Notes: generated by a model not told the origin, from the letters alone. A stretch of DNA of 8,506 nt from Helicobacteraceae bacterium (GCA_003250175.1 QKHD01000376.1:1-8506), one strand, 5' to 3'. Shown: positions 1-7,472, counted from the first letter of the stretch. Translations and numbers: made by a program.

Positions 1-2
1 AC

Positions 3-269
3 TCCAACTTTGCCTATATTATTAAACTCCGTCCGGATAATCTCAAAATCGACGGCAGCCTGATTAAAGCGATTGACAAGGATGAAACTGCCCTCACAAC
101 AGCCAAGGCGGTGGTGGATTTCGGCAAATCACTGGGGCTGGTGACAACGGGCGAGTTTATCCACTCCGAAGGGGTCTTCGAAGCGGCCAAAAAGTTGGGG
201 ATCGATGAGTTCCAGGGCTTCTATTTTGACGAGCCGCGCCCCTATGCCTACCGGAGAGAGGTCCTCTAA
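3..269 (+). CDS. EAL-domain c-di-GMP phosphodiesterase, C-terminal fragment
   Basis: This is the last 88 codons of a gene that begins upstream of the window; the frame is open from base 3 to the TAA at 267-269. It reads as the second half of an EAL domain, which hydrolyses cyclic di-GMP to pGpG in the cytoplasm. Visible landmarks are NFAYIIKLRPD leading into the KIDGSLI strand, whose Lys and Asp are active-site residues in the family. They are followed by GEFIHSEG, which matches the usual AEGVE/AEFVHSE segment with its catalytic Glu, and by QGFYFDEPRP, the terminal QGY-F-x-P signature. The first residue of the AEF-type motif is Gly instead of Ala, a mild change. The protein ends about 15 residues after this signature, so EAL is the C-terminal domain. 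Whatever precedes it (GGDEF, PAS or membrane sensor) cannot be seen, nor can the EAL motif itself. The stop overlaps the stop of the convergent diguanylate cyclase. Confidence 0.9.
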   Translation, partial: SNFAYIIKLRPDNLKIDGSLIKAIDKDETALTTAKAVVDFGKSLGLVTTGEFIHSEGVFEAAKKLGIDEFQGFYFDEPRPYAYRREVL

Positions 270-2707
270 AAGGCTTCGATGGCAATGCGGTTGCGGCCCG
301 CTTCCTTGGCTCGGTAGAGCAGGGTGTCGGCACGTCGGTAGATGGTATCCGTATCCATGGACCAGGTATTGTTCTGGTTGAAGTCCATATAGATCAGCCC
401 GAAGGATGCGGTCACATAACGGCTGGCGTCGTTGTTTTTATGCTCGATCTTCTCTCCCTCGACGGCACCCCGGATCGTCTCCATAAAAGCGAGAATCTTA
501 CCCGGGTCCTGGGCGGTAAATATTCCTCCGAACTCCTCGCCCCCCAGACGGAACTGCATGTCGCCGCTGCGGTGGAATCCGTTTCTGAGAATATGGCCGA
601 TGCGATGGAGGACATCATCGCCGGCCTGATGGCCGTAGGTGTCGTTGTAGCGTTTGAAGTGGTCTACATCCATCAGAAAGAGGCAGAAAATCTGTTTGGC
701 CCGCTTGGCCCGCTGTAGTTCGTTGTAAAAGAGCTGGTTAAAACGGCGTCGGTTATAGAGCCCCGTGAGTTCATCCGTAATGGAGAGTCGCTCGATCCGT
801 TTTTTGTCGGTAATATCCTGACGGATAGCCGTATAGCCGATGATTTTTCCCTGGTCGCTGGTGAGGGGTGAGATGGTGGCGTCAACCCAGTAAAACTCCC
901 CGTTTTTCTTTCGGTTTTTAAATTCACCCTGCCAGATTTTTCCGGAGCGGATGGTCTCCCACATCTCCTTGAAAAAGCTCTCCGGGATATCGGGAGCGCG
1001 GACGATGTTGTGGCTTTTGCCCACCATCTCCTCCTTGGTGTATCCGGAGATCTCCGCAAAGGCGCTGCTGACGTGGGTGATGATCCCCCTGGCATCGGTT
1101 TGGGAAGCGATGACGTATTCGTCCATGATCTCGTTGTAGCGTTCGAGTTGTTCCCGGGTTTTATGGGCTTCGGTGACATCCTGAACGATTCCTTCAAGGC
1201 TTAAGATCTGACTATCCACACTAGTAATAATGGCATCTTCGTGTAGATATTTGACTCGCCCGTCCGGAAGCAGAATCCGGTAATCCAGCTCATATCCGGA
1301 GGCTCCGGCGTGGATCTTGTCTCCGATCTCCATCCGGATACGGTTGATGTCATCGGGGTGGATCCGTGATAAAAATTCATCGATGTTGATCAGATGATTT
1401 TTGGGCGGGGTCAGTTCAAAAATATGAAAGGCTTCGTCAGACCAGAAGATTTCCTTTGTGGAAAAATCCCGGTGCCAGCTGCCGATTTTTCCGATGCGCT
1501 GGGCCTTTTCCAGGCTCTCCTTGGCGCGTTTGAGCTCCAGGGTCCGGTTGATGACCCGCTGCTCCAGGTCTTCGTTAAAGCGGCGGATTTTCTGTTCGTC
1601 TTCGATCCGTTTGGTAATGTCGTGGGCAATGCTGTTGAAGTGGTCCGGCAGGCCGTCGTCGTCATAGTGCAGGTGAATCGACCAGAGCATGTAGTGAATC
1701 TTGTTGTCGCGGCTTACTTGACGGTTTTCAAATTCGATATCGGTTCGTTTTTCTGCGATCCAGCGGGCAAAGTCCTGCTGGGTTGTCTCCTTGTCATCCG
1801 GATGGATAAAATCAAAGGCGGAGAGGCCGATACAGTCATCCGGTTCCAGCCCAAAGATTACCTTGGCCATATGGTTGACATAGGTGATGTGCCCTTCGTG
1901 GTCGACCTGGGTGATGAGGTCACTGGTGTGGCTGACGAACTCGCTGAATCGCTCCTGGGAGAGCTGGAGCTGCTGTTCGTAACGGACGGTATCGGTGATG
2001 TCCCGGTTGATACCGCGGTATCCGGTGAGTTCGCCCGCATCATTGAAAACAGGCCGACCATTGGTCTCGACAATCACCTCCCGTCCCTCTTTGTGAATCA
2101 GGGTATGGCGCATCTTGTTAATGGGTGCCTTGTTTGCCTTGAACTCCTCAAAAATCAGGTGCACGCGCTCCGCTTCCTGGGGATGCATCAGCTCCAGAGG
2201 GGAGACACCAAGCATCTCCTCAGGGGTATAGCCCAAAAGCTCCTTGCTGCGGGGACTGACATAGCTCAACACCCCCTCGGCGGTCACTTCCCAGACCCAG
2301 TCGCTGATCTCTTCGACCAAGTTCTGGTACTGCTGTTTGCTCTTGTAAAACTGGGTGATGTCGCTTCCGGTGAGCAAGATCTCCTTGATGTCACCGTGCA
2401 GCAGGGTATGGTTCCATTTGATGTGGTAGAGGGTTCCGTCAGCGCTCCGGAGGGTACTAATGGCATCGCTAAACTCTCGCGTTGTTTCGGAGAAAAGCTG
2501 TCTGAAGCGTTCTGCCGCCGCCGCGTGATCTTTGGGGTGGAGAAAGGCATCCAAGAGATGCGCCCCCACGACCTCCTCCACCGGTTTTTGCAGCAGACGG
2601 CAGGCGTAGGGGTTGGCGTAGGTGACAATACCGCTTTCGGCGATGGTGAACACGATGGTGTTCATGGTATCGAGCAGGGTGGTGATGCGGGCGTCACTGA
2701 TGGTCAT
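266..2707 (-). CDS. Five-PAS sensor diguanylate cyclase (GGDEF)
   Basis: An 813-aa protein without signal peptide or membrane segment, so probably cytoplasmic. It should make c-di-GMP from two GTP. Five PAS-type sensor domains lie at about residues 5-118, 128-240, 250-368, 403-514 and 530-635. Most end in the typical D-I-T or D-V-T connector. A charged probable coiled coil (about 369-402) separates PAS3 from PAS4. The GGDEF domain spans about 640-813 and looks active: DELTGLYNRR (645-654), DVDHFKRYNDTYGH (680-693) and the catalytic GGEEF at 722-726. An RxxD product-inhibition site (R713, D716) sits five residues before it, so feedback inhibition by c-di-GMP is expected. PAS5 closely resembles the Aer redox-sensing PAS (HNIVRAPDIP, IWQGEFKNRKKNG). 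The ATG at 2705-2707 follows the upstream globin-gene stop by 11 bases and has only a weak Shine-Dalgarno match, which suggests translational coupling. Which ligands the PAS domains bind is unknown. Confidence 0.93.
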   Translation of the reverse strand: MTISDARITTLLDTMNTIVFTIAESGIVTYANPYACRLLQKPVEEVVGAHLLDAFLHPKDHAAAAERFRQLFSETTREFSDAISTLRSADGTLYHIKWNHTLLHGDIKEILLTGSDITQFYKSKQQYQNLVEEISDWVWEVTAEGVLSYVSPRSKELLGYTPEEMLGVSPLELMHPQEAERVHLIFEEFKANKAPINKMRHTLIHKEGREVIVETNGRPVFNDAGELTGYRGINRDITDTVRYEQQLQLSQERFSEFVSHTSDLITQVDHEGHITYVNHMAKVIFGLEPDDCIGLSAFDFIHPDDKETTQQDFARWIAEKRTDIEFENRQVSRDNKIHYMLWSIHLHYDDDGLPDHFNSIAHDITKRIEDEQKIRRFNEDLEQRVINRTLELKRAKESLEKAQRIGKIGSWHRDFSTKEIFWSDEAFHIFELTPPKNHLINIDEFLSRIHPDDINRIRMEIGDKIHAGASGYELDYRILLPDGRVKYLHEDAIITSVDSQILSLEGIVQDVTEAHKTREQLERYNEIMDEYVIASQTDARGIITHVSSAFAEISGYTKEEMVGKSHNIVRAPDIPESFFKEMWETIRSGKIWQGEFKNRKKNGEFYWVDATISPLTSDQGKIIGYTAIRQDITDKKRIERLSITDELTGLYNRRRFNQLFYNELQRAKRAKQIFCLFLMDVDHFKRYNDTYGHQAGDDVLHRIGHILRNGFHRSGDMQFRLGGEEFGGIFTAQDPGKILAFMETIRGAVEGEKIEHKNNDASRYVTASFGLIYMDFNQNNTWSMDTDTIYRRADTLLYRAKEAGRNRIAIEAF

Positions 2708-2718
2708 GGCAGCAGCTT

Positions 2719-3732
2719 TTAAAAGAGCTCCAGCTCGTCCCCGTCATCCTGGGCAACGGGGGCGTCGCCGGGACTGAGAATGAGCTGCAGCTGGGCGATG
2801 CTGCTAAAGAGCGAAGCATCGAGATAGTGGACATCGATGGCGTCCTGACGGATAAAGACCGCCTCACGCCAGTTGCCGATATCTTCCAAAATACCGTTGA
2901 CAAAAAGGCCAGTCTTCTGAACCGACGCCCCTTGAAAAAAGGCCTCGTCCGTCTGGGCCATAAGGTCGGCAAGGCTTTGAAGGGCAAAGCCCAGCTCCTT
3001 GAATTCGTAGGTGTTATCCAGCAGGTGGGCGTAGGAGGCAAACAGACGGCACACCTGCTCGCGGCTTCCGGAGGAGATTCCCTCCTCTTCCATCAGATCG
3101 TGTACCTCTCCCTCAAGCTCCTTCAGCTCGTCAATCATGCCCCGGTCAAAATCGAAGCGGGCCAGGAAATCGGCGGCGGAGGTCTTGTTACGTACCTGCT
3201 CTTCGTGAATATGGCGAACCATATTACTCAGTGAGTCGTTGGTCTCCTTGGTGGAAGAGGGCATGGGGTTGGCCGTATTGTTGATAGCCGAGAGACCGCG
3301 ACGCATCCCTTCGTGGTGAATGCTCAGATGGGCCATCAGGGCGAAAATCTTTGCCCGCCAGAGGCATAAATCCGCCTCACTGCACTTTCCGGCACGGACC
3401 AGCCAGGTTATGAGCAGTTCACTCCAGACAAAGAAGTAGGGAGCAAAGAGACTCATATCGAGTTTGATTCGGTTGTGGGCTTCACCCACACGAACCATCA
3501 TGGCCTGAAGAGTGGAGAGTTCGCTGGTTAGAAAGCGGAGAATAAAGGTAGTCTGCTTGATTTTGAGTCCGGGAAGCACGCCGCTATCGATATAGTGGCG
3601 CAGTTCGTTGTCGGCGTGAATTTTCTCATAGAAGGGATTGACCACGTCGTCATAGAGCGAACGAATCTCTTCATTCGTCAGGGTTGTTGTGATTCCGGAG
3701 GGGCAGCCAGGTCCGGAGGGGTCCAATATCAT
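2719..3732 (-). CDS. Globin-coupled-sensor-type protein with unrecognised C-terminal helical region
   Basis: A 337-aa soluble protein. Residues about 18-140 resemble the sensor globin (protoglobin/globin-coupled sensor) fold. There is a helix with NPFYEKIHAD near 32-41, and then the segment RVGEAHNRIKLDMSLFAPYF at 81-100. In that family the pattern (I/V)GEAHxRI carries the proximal heme ligand, so H86 is the predicted heme-binding histidine. Residues about 165-337 are predicted to be mostly helical, with an acidic stretch ELKELEGEVHDLMEEEG (202-218) and a block NWREAVFIRQDAIDVHYLD (287-305). I cannot assign this part to a named output domain: there is no GGDEF, MCP or kinase signature. The start ATG has an excellent AAGGAG six bases upstream. 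The gene leads a two-gene operon with the PAS-GGDEF cyclase, so it may report oxygen or another heme ligand to that enzyme. That link is inference. The globin call rests on motif resemblance only. Confidence 0.78.
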   Translation of the reverse strand: MILDPSGPGCPSGITTTLTNEEIRSLYDDVVNPFYEKIHADNELRHYIDSGVLPGLKIKQTTFILRFLTSELSTLQAMMVRVGEAHNRIKLDMSLFAPYFFVWSELLITWLVRAGKCSEADLCLWRAKIFALMAHLSIHHEGMRRGLSAINNTANPMPSSTKETNDSLSNMVRHIHEEQVRNKTSAADFLARFDFDRGMIDELKELEGEVHDLMEEEGISSGSREQVCRLFASYAHLLDNTYEFKELGFALQSLADLMAQTDEAFFQGASVQKTGLFVNGILEDIGNWREAVFIRQDAIDVHYLDASLFSSIAQLQLILSPGDAPVAQDDGDELELF

Positions 3733-3738
3733 ACGTTT

Positions 3739-3744
3739 CTCCTT
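3739..3744 (-). promoter_or_regulatory. Shine-Dalgarno site of the globin-sensor gene
   Basis: Read on the minus strand this is AAGGAG, six bases before the ATG at 3732-3730. It is a near-consensus ribosome binding site and fixes the start of the globin-sensor gene. Confidence 0.85.
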
Positions 3745-3773
3745 GGGTTAGATATTGTAGGCGGCGATCTATT

Positions 3774-3779
3774 AGTATA
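3774..3779 (-). promoter_or_regulatory. Candidate -10 element for the globin-sensor/cyclase operon
   Basis: On the minus strand the bases read TATACT, one mismatch from TATAAT, within an AT-rich run (3774-3810) in an otherwise GC-rich neighbourhood. Transcription from here would start near 3767 and give a leader of about 35 bases before the ATG. No convincing TTGACA-like -35 box sits at the right distance; the best is an ACGTCA-like hexamer around 3795-3800. Weak -35 boxes are usual for housekeeping promoters in Campylobacterota, so the call is plausible but not firm. Confidence 0.45.
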
Positions 3780-3835
3780 AGATAAAATAAAGAATGACGT
3801 TTATTCCTTTAATGATGCGGCTCAAACGGATATTT

Positions 3836-3848
3836 TGATACCATATCA
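3836..3848. promoter_or_regulatory. Short palindrome, possible operator
   Basis: TGATA and TATCA are perfect inverted copies separated by CCA. The half sites resemble those of the Crp/Fnr family (TTGAT...ATCAA), but the TGAT-to-ATCA spacing here is five bases, not the usual four, so a canonical Fnr site is not supported. It lies about 20 bases before the GTG of the small gene. It may also be chance. Confidence 0.25.
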
Positions 3849-3855
3849 CAAAACG

Positions 3856-3860
3856 AAGGA
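3856..3860 (+). promoter_or_regulatory. Shine-Dalgarno site supporting the GTG start of the small gene
   Basis: AAGGA is followed by eight bases and then GTG at 3869-3871. This spacing supports GTG as the real start of the 89-aa gene; no ATG is available near this position in the same frame. Confidence 0.65.
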
Positions 3861-3868
3861 CTTTTTCC

Positions 3869-4138
3869 GTGGAAAACGACCCCCTCAAATCGATCCCTGC
3901 CCAGGATCGCAAGCATCTCTCCGACCTCATGAAAACTCTCAAGTTTACCAAAAAAAGCGATCTTGGGCGTTATGCGGAGCATGAAGAGGTGAAGATGCTC
4001 TTTGATTTTCTCGAACACTCCCACCTGGAGCGCTTACGGGATTTCGGGCGCTACCTGCGCCTGCTGCAACAGCACGACGACCCCCATCAATGCGATCTTT
4101 TCGTGGAGTATTACGCCAATCATCCGGTAGCAGACTAA
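3869..4138 (+). CDS. Small hypothetical protein, 89 aa
   Basis: A short, charged, probably all-helical protein with no signal peptide, membrane segment or cysteine motif. It starts at GTG with a well-placed AAGGA. The sequence includes LKFTKKSDLGRYAEHEEVK in the first half and LERLRDFGRYLRLLQQ in the second. I do not recognise a family and assign no function. It is supported as a gene by its ribosome binding site, its promoter-bearing upstream region, its ordinary coding-type amino acid make-up, and the lack of a better use for these bases. It precedes the DUF1800 lipoprotein gene by 53 bases on the same strand. Co-transcription is possible, but the hairpin in the gap (4154-4179) may separate them. 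Its other neighbour, the globin-sensor operon, is divergent, so shared regulation is also possible. Confidence 0.7.
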   Translation: MENDPLKSIPAQDRKHLSDLMKTLKFTKKSDLGRYAEHEEVKMLFDFLEHSHLERLRDFGRYLRLLQQHDDPHQCDLFVEYYANHPVAD

Positions 4139-4153
4139 AGCCACACTATGCCA

Positions 4154-4179
4154 AGATGGTGAACACAAAGTCACCATTT
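4154..4179 (+). promoter_or_regulatory. Hairpin between the small gene and the lipoprotein ribosome binding site
   Basis: ATGGTGA (4156-4162) and TCACCAT (4171-4177) are perfect inverted copies around an eight-base loop. In RNA the stem extends by one G-U and one A-U pair on the outside. It ends one base before the GGGAGGAG ribosome binding site. There is no real T tract after it, so it is a poor intrinsic terminator. It could be a leader structure that affects translation or mRNA stability, or an operator in DNA form. Confidence 0.45.
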
Positions 4180-4180
4180 C

Positions 4181-4188
4181 GGGAGGAG
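4181..4188 (+). promoter_or_regulatory. Shine-Dalgarno site that sets the lipoprotein start at 4192
   Basis: GGGAGGAG lies just before the ATG at 4192-4194 (five bases from GGAGG to ATG). It selects this start over an in-frame ATG at 4090, which would lie inside the small upstream gene and would put about 34 extra residues ahead of the lipoprotein signal. Confidence 0.85.
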
Positions 4189-4191
4189 CGG

Positions 4192-6291
4192 ATGCTGCAC
4201 CGCCACATCACCCTTTTGGCCCTGTTGCTGGGTCTGGTATTTTTAAACGGCTGTTCGGACAAATCGAGTAAAAAGAGCACCACTACGCCGGGCGTTACCC
4301 TCGCCGCGCTCAGTGACATTCAAGTGAGCGAGTATTTTTCCCCCATTGAGATCACGCTTGACGCCACGGCTCCGGAGCCTCTGTATTACTTTGCCGAAAG
4401 CGACAACGACACCCTGGTCGAGGTCAGCGTCGATACCTCGGGCGTGTTGCGCCTTAACTCCACCGGGACCGGCTCCGGAACAGGAAGCGCAGAGGTGACG
4501 GTGATCGCCTTTACCAAAAACGACGCGGCCTTTGCCGTCTTTACCCTAAACGTTGCCGCCGCGTCGTTTAGCGAGTTTGACCCCCTGGACTTTATCACCG
4601 TCGACGATGAAAACTGGACCGAGACCGCCGTGCGCAAGGTGCTCAATACCTTCGCCTTCGGCGGCCATGCCGGCGACGCGCAGATCGAAGCCTGGAGCCG
4701 CATGCCTCCGGAGGTGGCGATCCGCCAGATGCTCACCGCCGATGCCCGCAACCCCTACCTCTCCCCCGCCGAAGCGAATTTTCCCGAAGCAGCCTATATG
4801 GGCAGCCTGGAAGCCTTGGGCAATTTCTGGAACGGCAGTAGCGCCGCCAACCCCATGGCCGAACCCAACCGGGCCATGTACAACACCATCGGCGGCTGGA
4901 GTGCCCCCAGCGAGCTCTGGTATGCCGGCGTGCTGCTGCATGGTGGCAATCCCGCCCGGGCCAGGCTGGGGCTGTGGGAGACCAACTACCACATGAGTGT
5001 CAACCAAAACGCCGGCATCTACCCGCGCCCGCTGCTCACCCACTACGATACGGTGATGAACACCCTGGATGACAACAGCAGCTACCACAACGTCATGGCC
5101 CAGGGCGCCAAAAACGCTGCCGTCGCCTACCAGTACGGGCACAACTACAACCGCATCTACAGCGGTGTTTTTTATGGCAACGAGGATTTTGGCCGCGAGT
5201 ACCATCAGCTCTTTTTCGGCATTCTGGGCGAATACGACCACGATTACCACGAGCTGACCGCCATCCCCAACACGGCACGTGCCCTGACCGACATGCGGGC
5301 GGAGTGGCACGATACGGACACCCCCGGCAGTGACGGCATCAACGGGCCCGATGCCTACGTTGATTTTGAGACGGAATACCATATTGCCGGAGCGTTGGAT
5401 ATCCTCAACACCAGCATTTCCGGAACCACCGCCAAGGAGAAGCTCGAAGCCATCGCCGAAGTGGCGATTGACCACAACGAGAGCGCATACAACCTTCCGC
5501 TGCTGATCATCAGCCACTTTGCCGATGACAACCTGACGGGCGATAAACTGGCACGGGTGCAATCAAGCTGGGCCTCCATGAACCCCAAAAACCTCCTCGG
5601 TTTCCTCTGGGCCTATGCGGTTTCGACGGACTTTCACAGCGAGAGCCGTATCAAGTACCGCACTTCGCTGGAGCGCATCATGCTCACGGCCAACCGGATG
5701 ATTCTGACCAACGACGAGGTGCGCAAGCGCATCCACTCCCCGTCGTACACCCTCTATCTGGAAGGGGTGATGCCCTTCCGCCCGCTGCACGATGTCTTTG
5801 GCCACCAGCGCAGTCTCGAAGCGGCGGATAATCCGGAGATCTTTAAAAAGGCCTACAACAACAGCAGTGAGCGTATCTGGAACCTGATCCAATATGAGGC
5901 GAGCGATCTGGGTTGGGAAAAAGACTGGCGCCATGTGGTTCCCACCGACGAAGCGGGGGAGTACGTAGTCGAAGCGGTGGCGGCGTGGCTTTGGGACCGT
6001 TTTATCAGTGACGGCGGCAAGCATTACGGCCCCCTGGAAAAGGCCCACATCATTGCGCTGCTCAACGGCAAGGACCTGGGGCTTTTGCTGGACAGCGCCA
6101 ACCCCACCCGGGTGTTTACCGAAGCGGAGCTGGAGAGCACCTACGCCATTGCCCTGAACACGGCGGCGGCCACCCGGATGAAGCTGGACAGCAGCAACGA
6201 TGACGAGCGGCACTCGGCCAACCGTTACATCGGGCTGGCGGCCGCCTTTATCACGGCCTTGCCGTACTATTTTGTGGAGGAGGGGCGATAA
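4192..6291 (+). CDS. DUF1800-family exported lipoprotein with N-terminal beta-sandwich-like segment
   Basis: A 699-aa protein. It begins with a lipoprotein signal: positive start MLHRH, hydrophobic core LLALLLGLVF, and lipobox LNGC with the acylated Cys at 21. It is thus predicted to be membrane-anchored outside the cytoplasm. Residues about 36-123 are rich in alternating beta-type residues and resemble an Ig- or cadherin-like sandwich; a GTGSGTGS turn lies at 92-99. From about 143 the protein follows the DUF1800 plan: an AVRKVLNTFAFGG opening (146-158), an RARLGLWETNYHMS block (256-269), and NEDFGREYHQLFFGILGEYD (330-349) followed by ARALTDM (362-368). This matches the family's NENxARELMEL-TLG and ARALTGW signature. 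The sequence is a divergent member. The stop overlaps the next start (TAATG), so it is coupled to the DUF1501 gene, a common neighbour of this family. The biochemical role of DUF1800 proteins is not established. The start was chosen from the signal peptide and the strong ribosome binding site. Confidence 0.85.
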   Translation: MLHRHITLLALLLGLVFLNGCSDKSSKKSTTTPGVTLAALSDIQVSEYFSPIEITLDATAPEPLYYFAESDNDTLVEVSVDTSGVLRLNSTGTGSGTGSAEVTVIAFTKNDAAFAVFTLNVAAASFSEFDPLDFITVDDENWTETAVRKVLNTFAFGGHAGDAQIEAWSRMPPEVAIRQMLTADARNPYLSPAEANFPEAAYMGSLEALGNFWNGSSAANPMAEPNRAMYNTIGGWSAPSELWYAGVLLHGGNPARARLGLWETNYHMSVNQNAGIYPRPLLTHYDTVMNTLDDNSSYHNVMAQGAKNAAVAYQYGHNYNRIYSGVFYGNEDFGREYHQLFFGILGEYDHDYHELTAIPNTARALTDMRAEWHDTDTPGSDGINGPDAYVDFETEYHIAGALDILNTSISGTTAKEKLEAIAEVAIDHNESAYNLPLLIISHFADDNLTGDKLARVQSSWASMNPKNLLGFLWAYAVSTDFHSESRIKYRTSLERIMLTANRMILTNDEVRKRIHSPSYTLYLEGVMPFRPLHDVFGHQRSLEAADNPEIFKKAYNNSSERIWNLIQYEASDLGWEKDWRHVVPTDEAGEYVVEAVAAWLWDRFISDGGKHYGPLEKAHIIALLNGKDLGLLLDSANPTRVFTEAELESTYAIALNTAAATRMKLDSSNDDERHSANRYIGLAAAFITALPYYFVEEGR
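6276..6283 (+). promoter_or_regulatory. Shine-Dalgarno site and TAATG coupling of the DUF1501 gene
   Basis: GGAGGAGG inside the last codons of the lipoprotein gene lies seven bases before ATG at 6291-6293. That ATG shares its A with the preceding TAA stop (6289-6291), an arrangement typical of translational coupling. Confidence 0.8.
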
Positions 6292-7472
6292 TGCAACGAC
6301 GGGATTTTCTTAAACTGAGCGGCGTCTGCGCCGCGGCCTTGGTACTGGGCGCTCCGGAGCGTCTGAGCGCCGCCTTCCCCGGGACCAACACCTATCCCAA
6401 GATGGTCTCCACGATTTTGCTGGACGGCGGCCCCGATTTTCGGTTTCTCTTTGTGCCCAAACCGGAGGCAACGGGATGGAGCGGCAGCTATGCCGAGGCC
6501 TTTTGGGAGGCGCGCCGCGACCTCTACGATACGGACAGCATCGCCGGATACGACAATCTGACAACCGACCTGGAAAGGGCAACGGCCATCTACGGTGCCA
6601 ACTACGAAGACGTGACCCTCTCCGGAGAGACCTTCGGGATTTTGAACTATGCGCAGGATGCCGTCAATTTTGATTGCACATGGTTAAAAGCCCAGATCAC
6701 GCTGGGCAACGTCGCCATCATCAGCAACGTCGTCGGTTCGACCAACCGCGACCATCACCACTCCATGATGATGCTCGAAAGCGGTGACATGACCACCGGC
6801 CCCCACGACGCCGGGGTGAGCGGCTGGGTGGGGCGTGCGGCTTCCGCCCTGGGGGAGAAGGCGATCAGCCTTTCGCGCAACGTCCGGATGATCTGCAACG
6901 GCCCCCATCCGACCGACCCGAAAAACCACGAAAACAGTTGCGTTATCTCTGCTCCGGATACCCGCAACACTTCACTGTACGATCACGAAACCGCCGCATT
7001 GATGGCGGCAAATGACGAGAGCTATATGTGGGATCAGTCCCGTATCATGGGGCGCGCCTTGGAGAGCTACTACGCGGCTAAAAACGCTTCGGTTGCCGCC
7101 ACGTCGCCCTATCGGCGCTTTTTTGACCATGAGCAGTCAATCCGGAGCTTTGGGGCCCAGGTGAACAGTGTGCTGGCCGATGTTACCTCTCCGGCAATTT
7201 TGGATTACCACACCGGAGGCAATCTGGACTACATCGGCAGCGACATGTCCAAAAATACGGACAGCGACTACTTTGCCCGCCAAATCTCCGGACTCTATGA
7301 CGCCATGGCGTGCCGTAATGTATTGCAAATGCGGTTTGCCTCCCTGGAGTACCCAGGCTGGGACAGCCACAAGTGGCAGCAGGAGTTTGTCGGGCCCAAA
7401 CTGGCCTACCTGTTCGGAAGCGGAAAAACCCTGGACAGCTGGTACACCCAGACCGAACTGGCCGCCTCCGGA

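Larger units (their letters stand above)
3733..3868. promoter_or_regulatory. Divergent intergenic region
   Basis: This 136-base gap separates the leftward globin-sensor operon from the rightward small gene and is visibly more AT-rich than the genes around it. It should carry promoters for both directions. I see a good minus-strand -10 (TATACT at 3774-3779). Near the rightward gene there is a 13-base palindrome, TGATA-CCA-TATCA (3836-3848), which could be an operator. No clear rightward -10/-35 pair stands out. Confidence 0.6.

Noticed and set aside
1394..2722. Long plus-strand open frame (442 codons) opposite the diguanylate cyclase
   Set aside because: It lies entirely antisense to the PAS domains and has low-complexity Val/Gly/Asp-rich sequence with no recognisable domain and no ribosome binding site. 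It is a by-product of the codon use of the real gene.
3829..3847. Looser inverted repeat GATAT...ATATC in the divergent intergenic region
   Set aside because: The arms are only five bases in AT-rich sequence with a nine-base gap, and it overlaps the better TGATA-CCA-TATCA palindrome; chance is the simplest explanation.
4090..4191. An upstream in-frame start that would lengthen the DUF1800 protein by 34 residues
   Set aside because: It lies inside the small upstream gene, has no good ribosome binding site, and would bury the lipoprotein signal. The ATG at 4192 has a strong Shine-Dalgarno sequence and a textbook lipobox.
4546..5562. Long minus-strand open frame (338 codons) opposite the DUF1800 gene
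   Set aside because: Its Val/Gly/His-rich sequence has no family match, while the opposite strand shows clear DUF1800 motifs, so it is a shadow frame.
6310..6582. Arg/Pro-rich minus-strand frame opposite the Tat signal region
   Set aside because: Its composition is typical of antisense frames in GC-rich genes, and it has no start signal or family resemblance.
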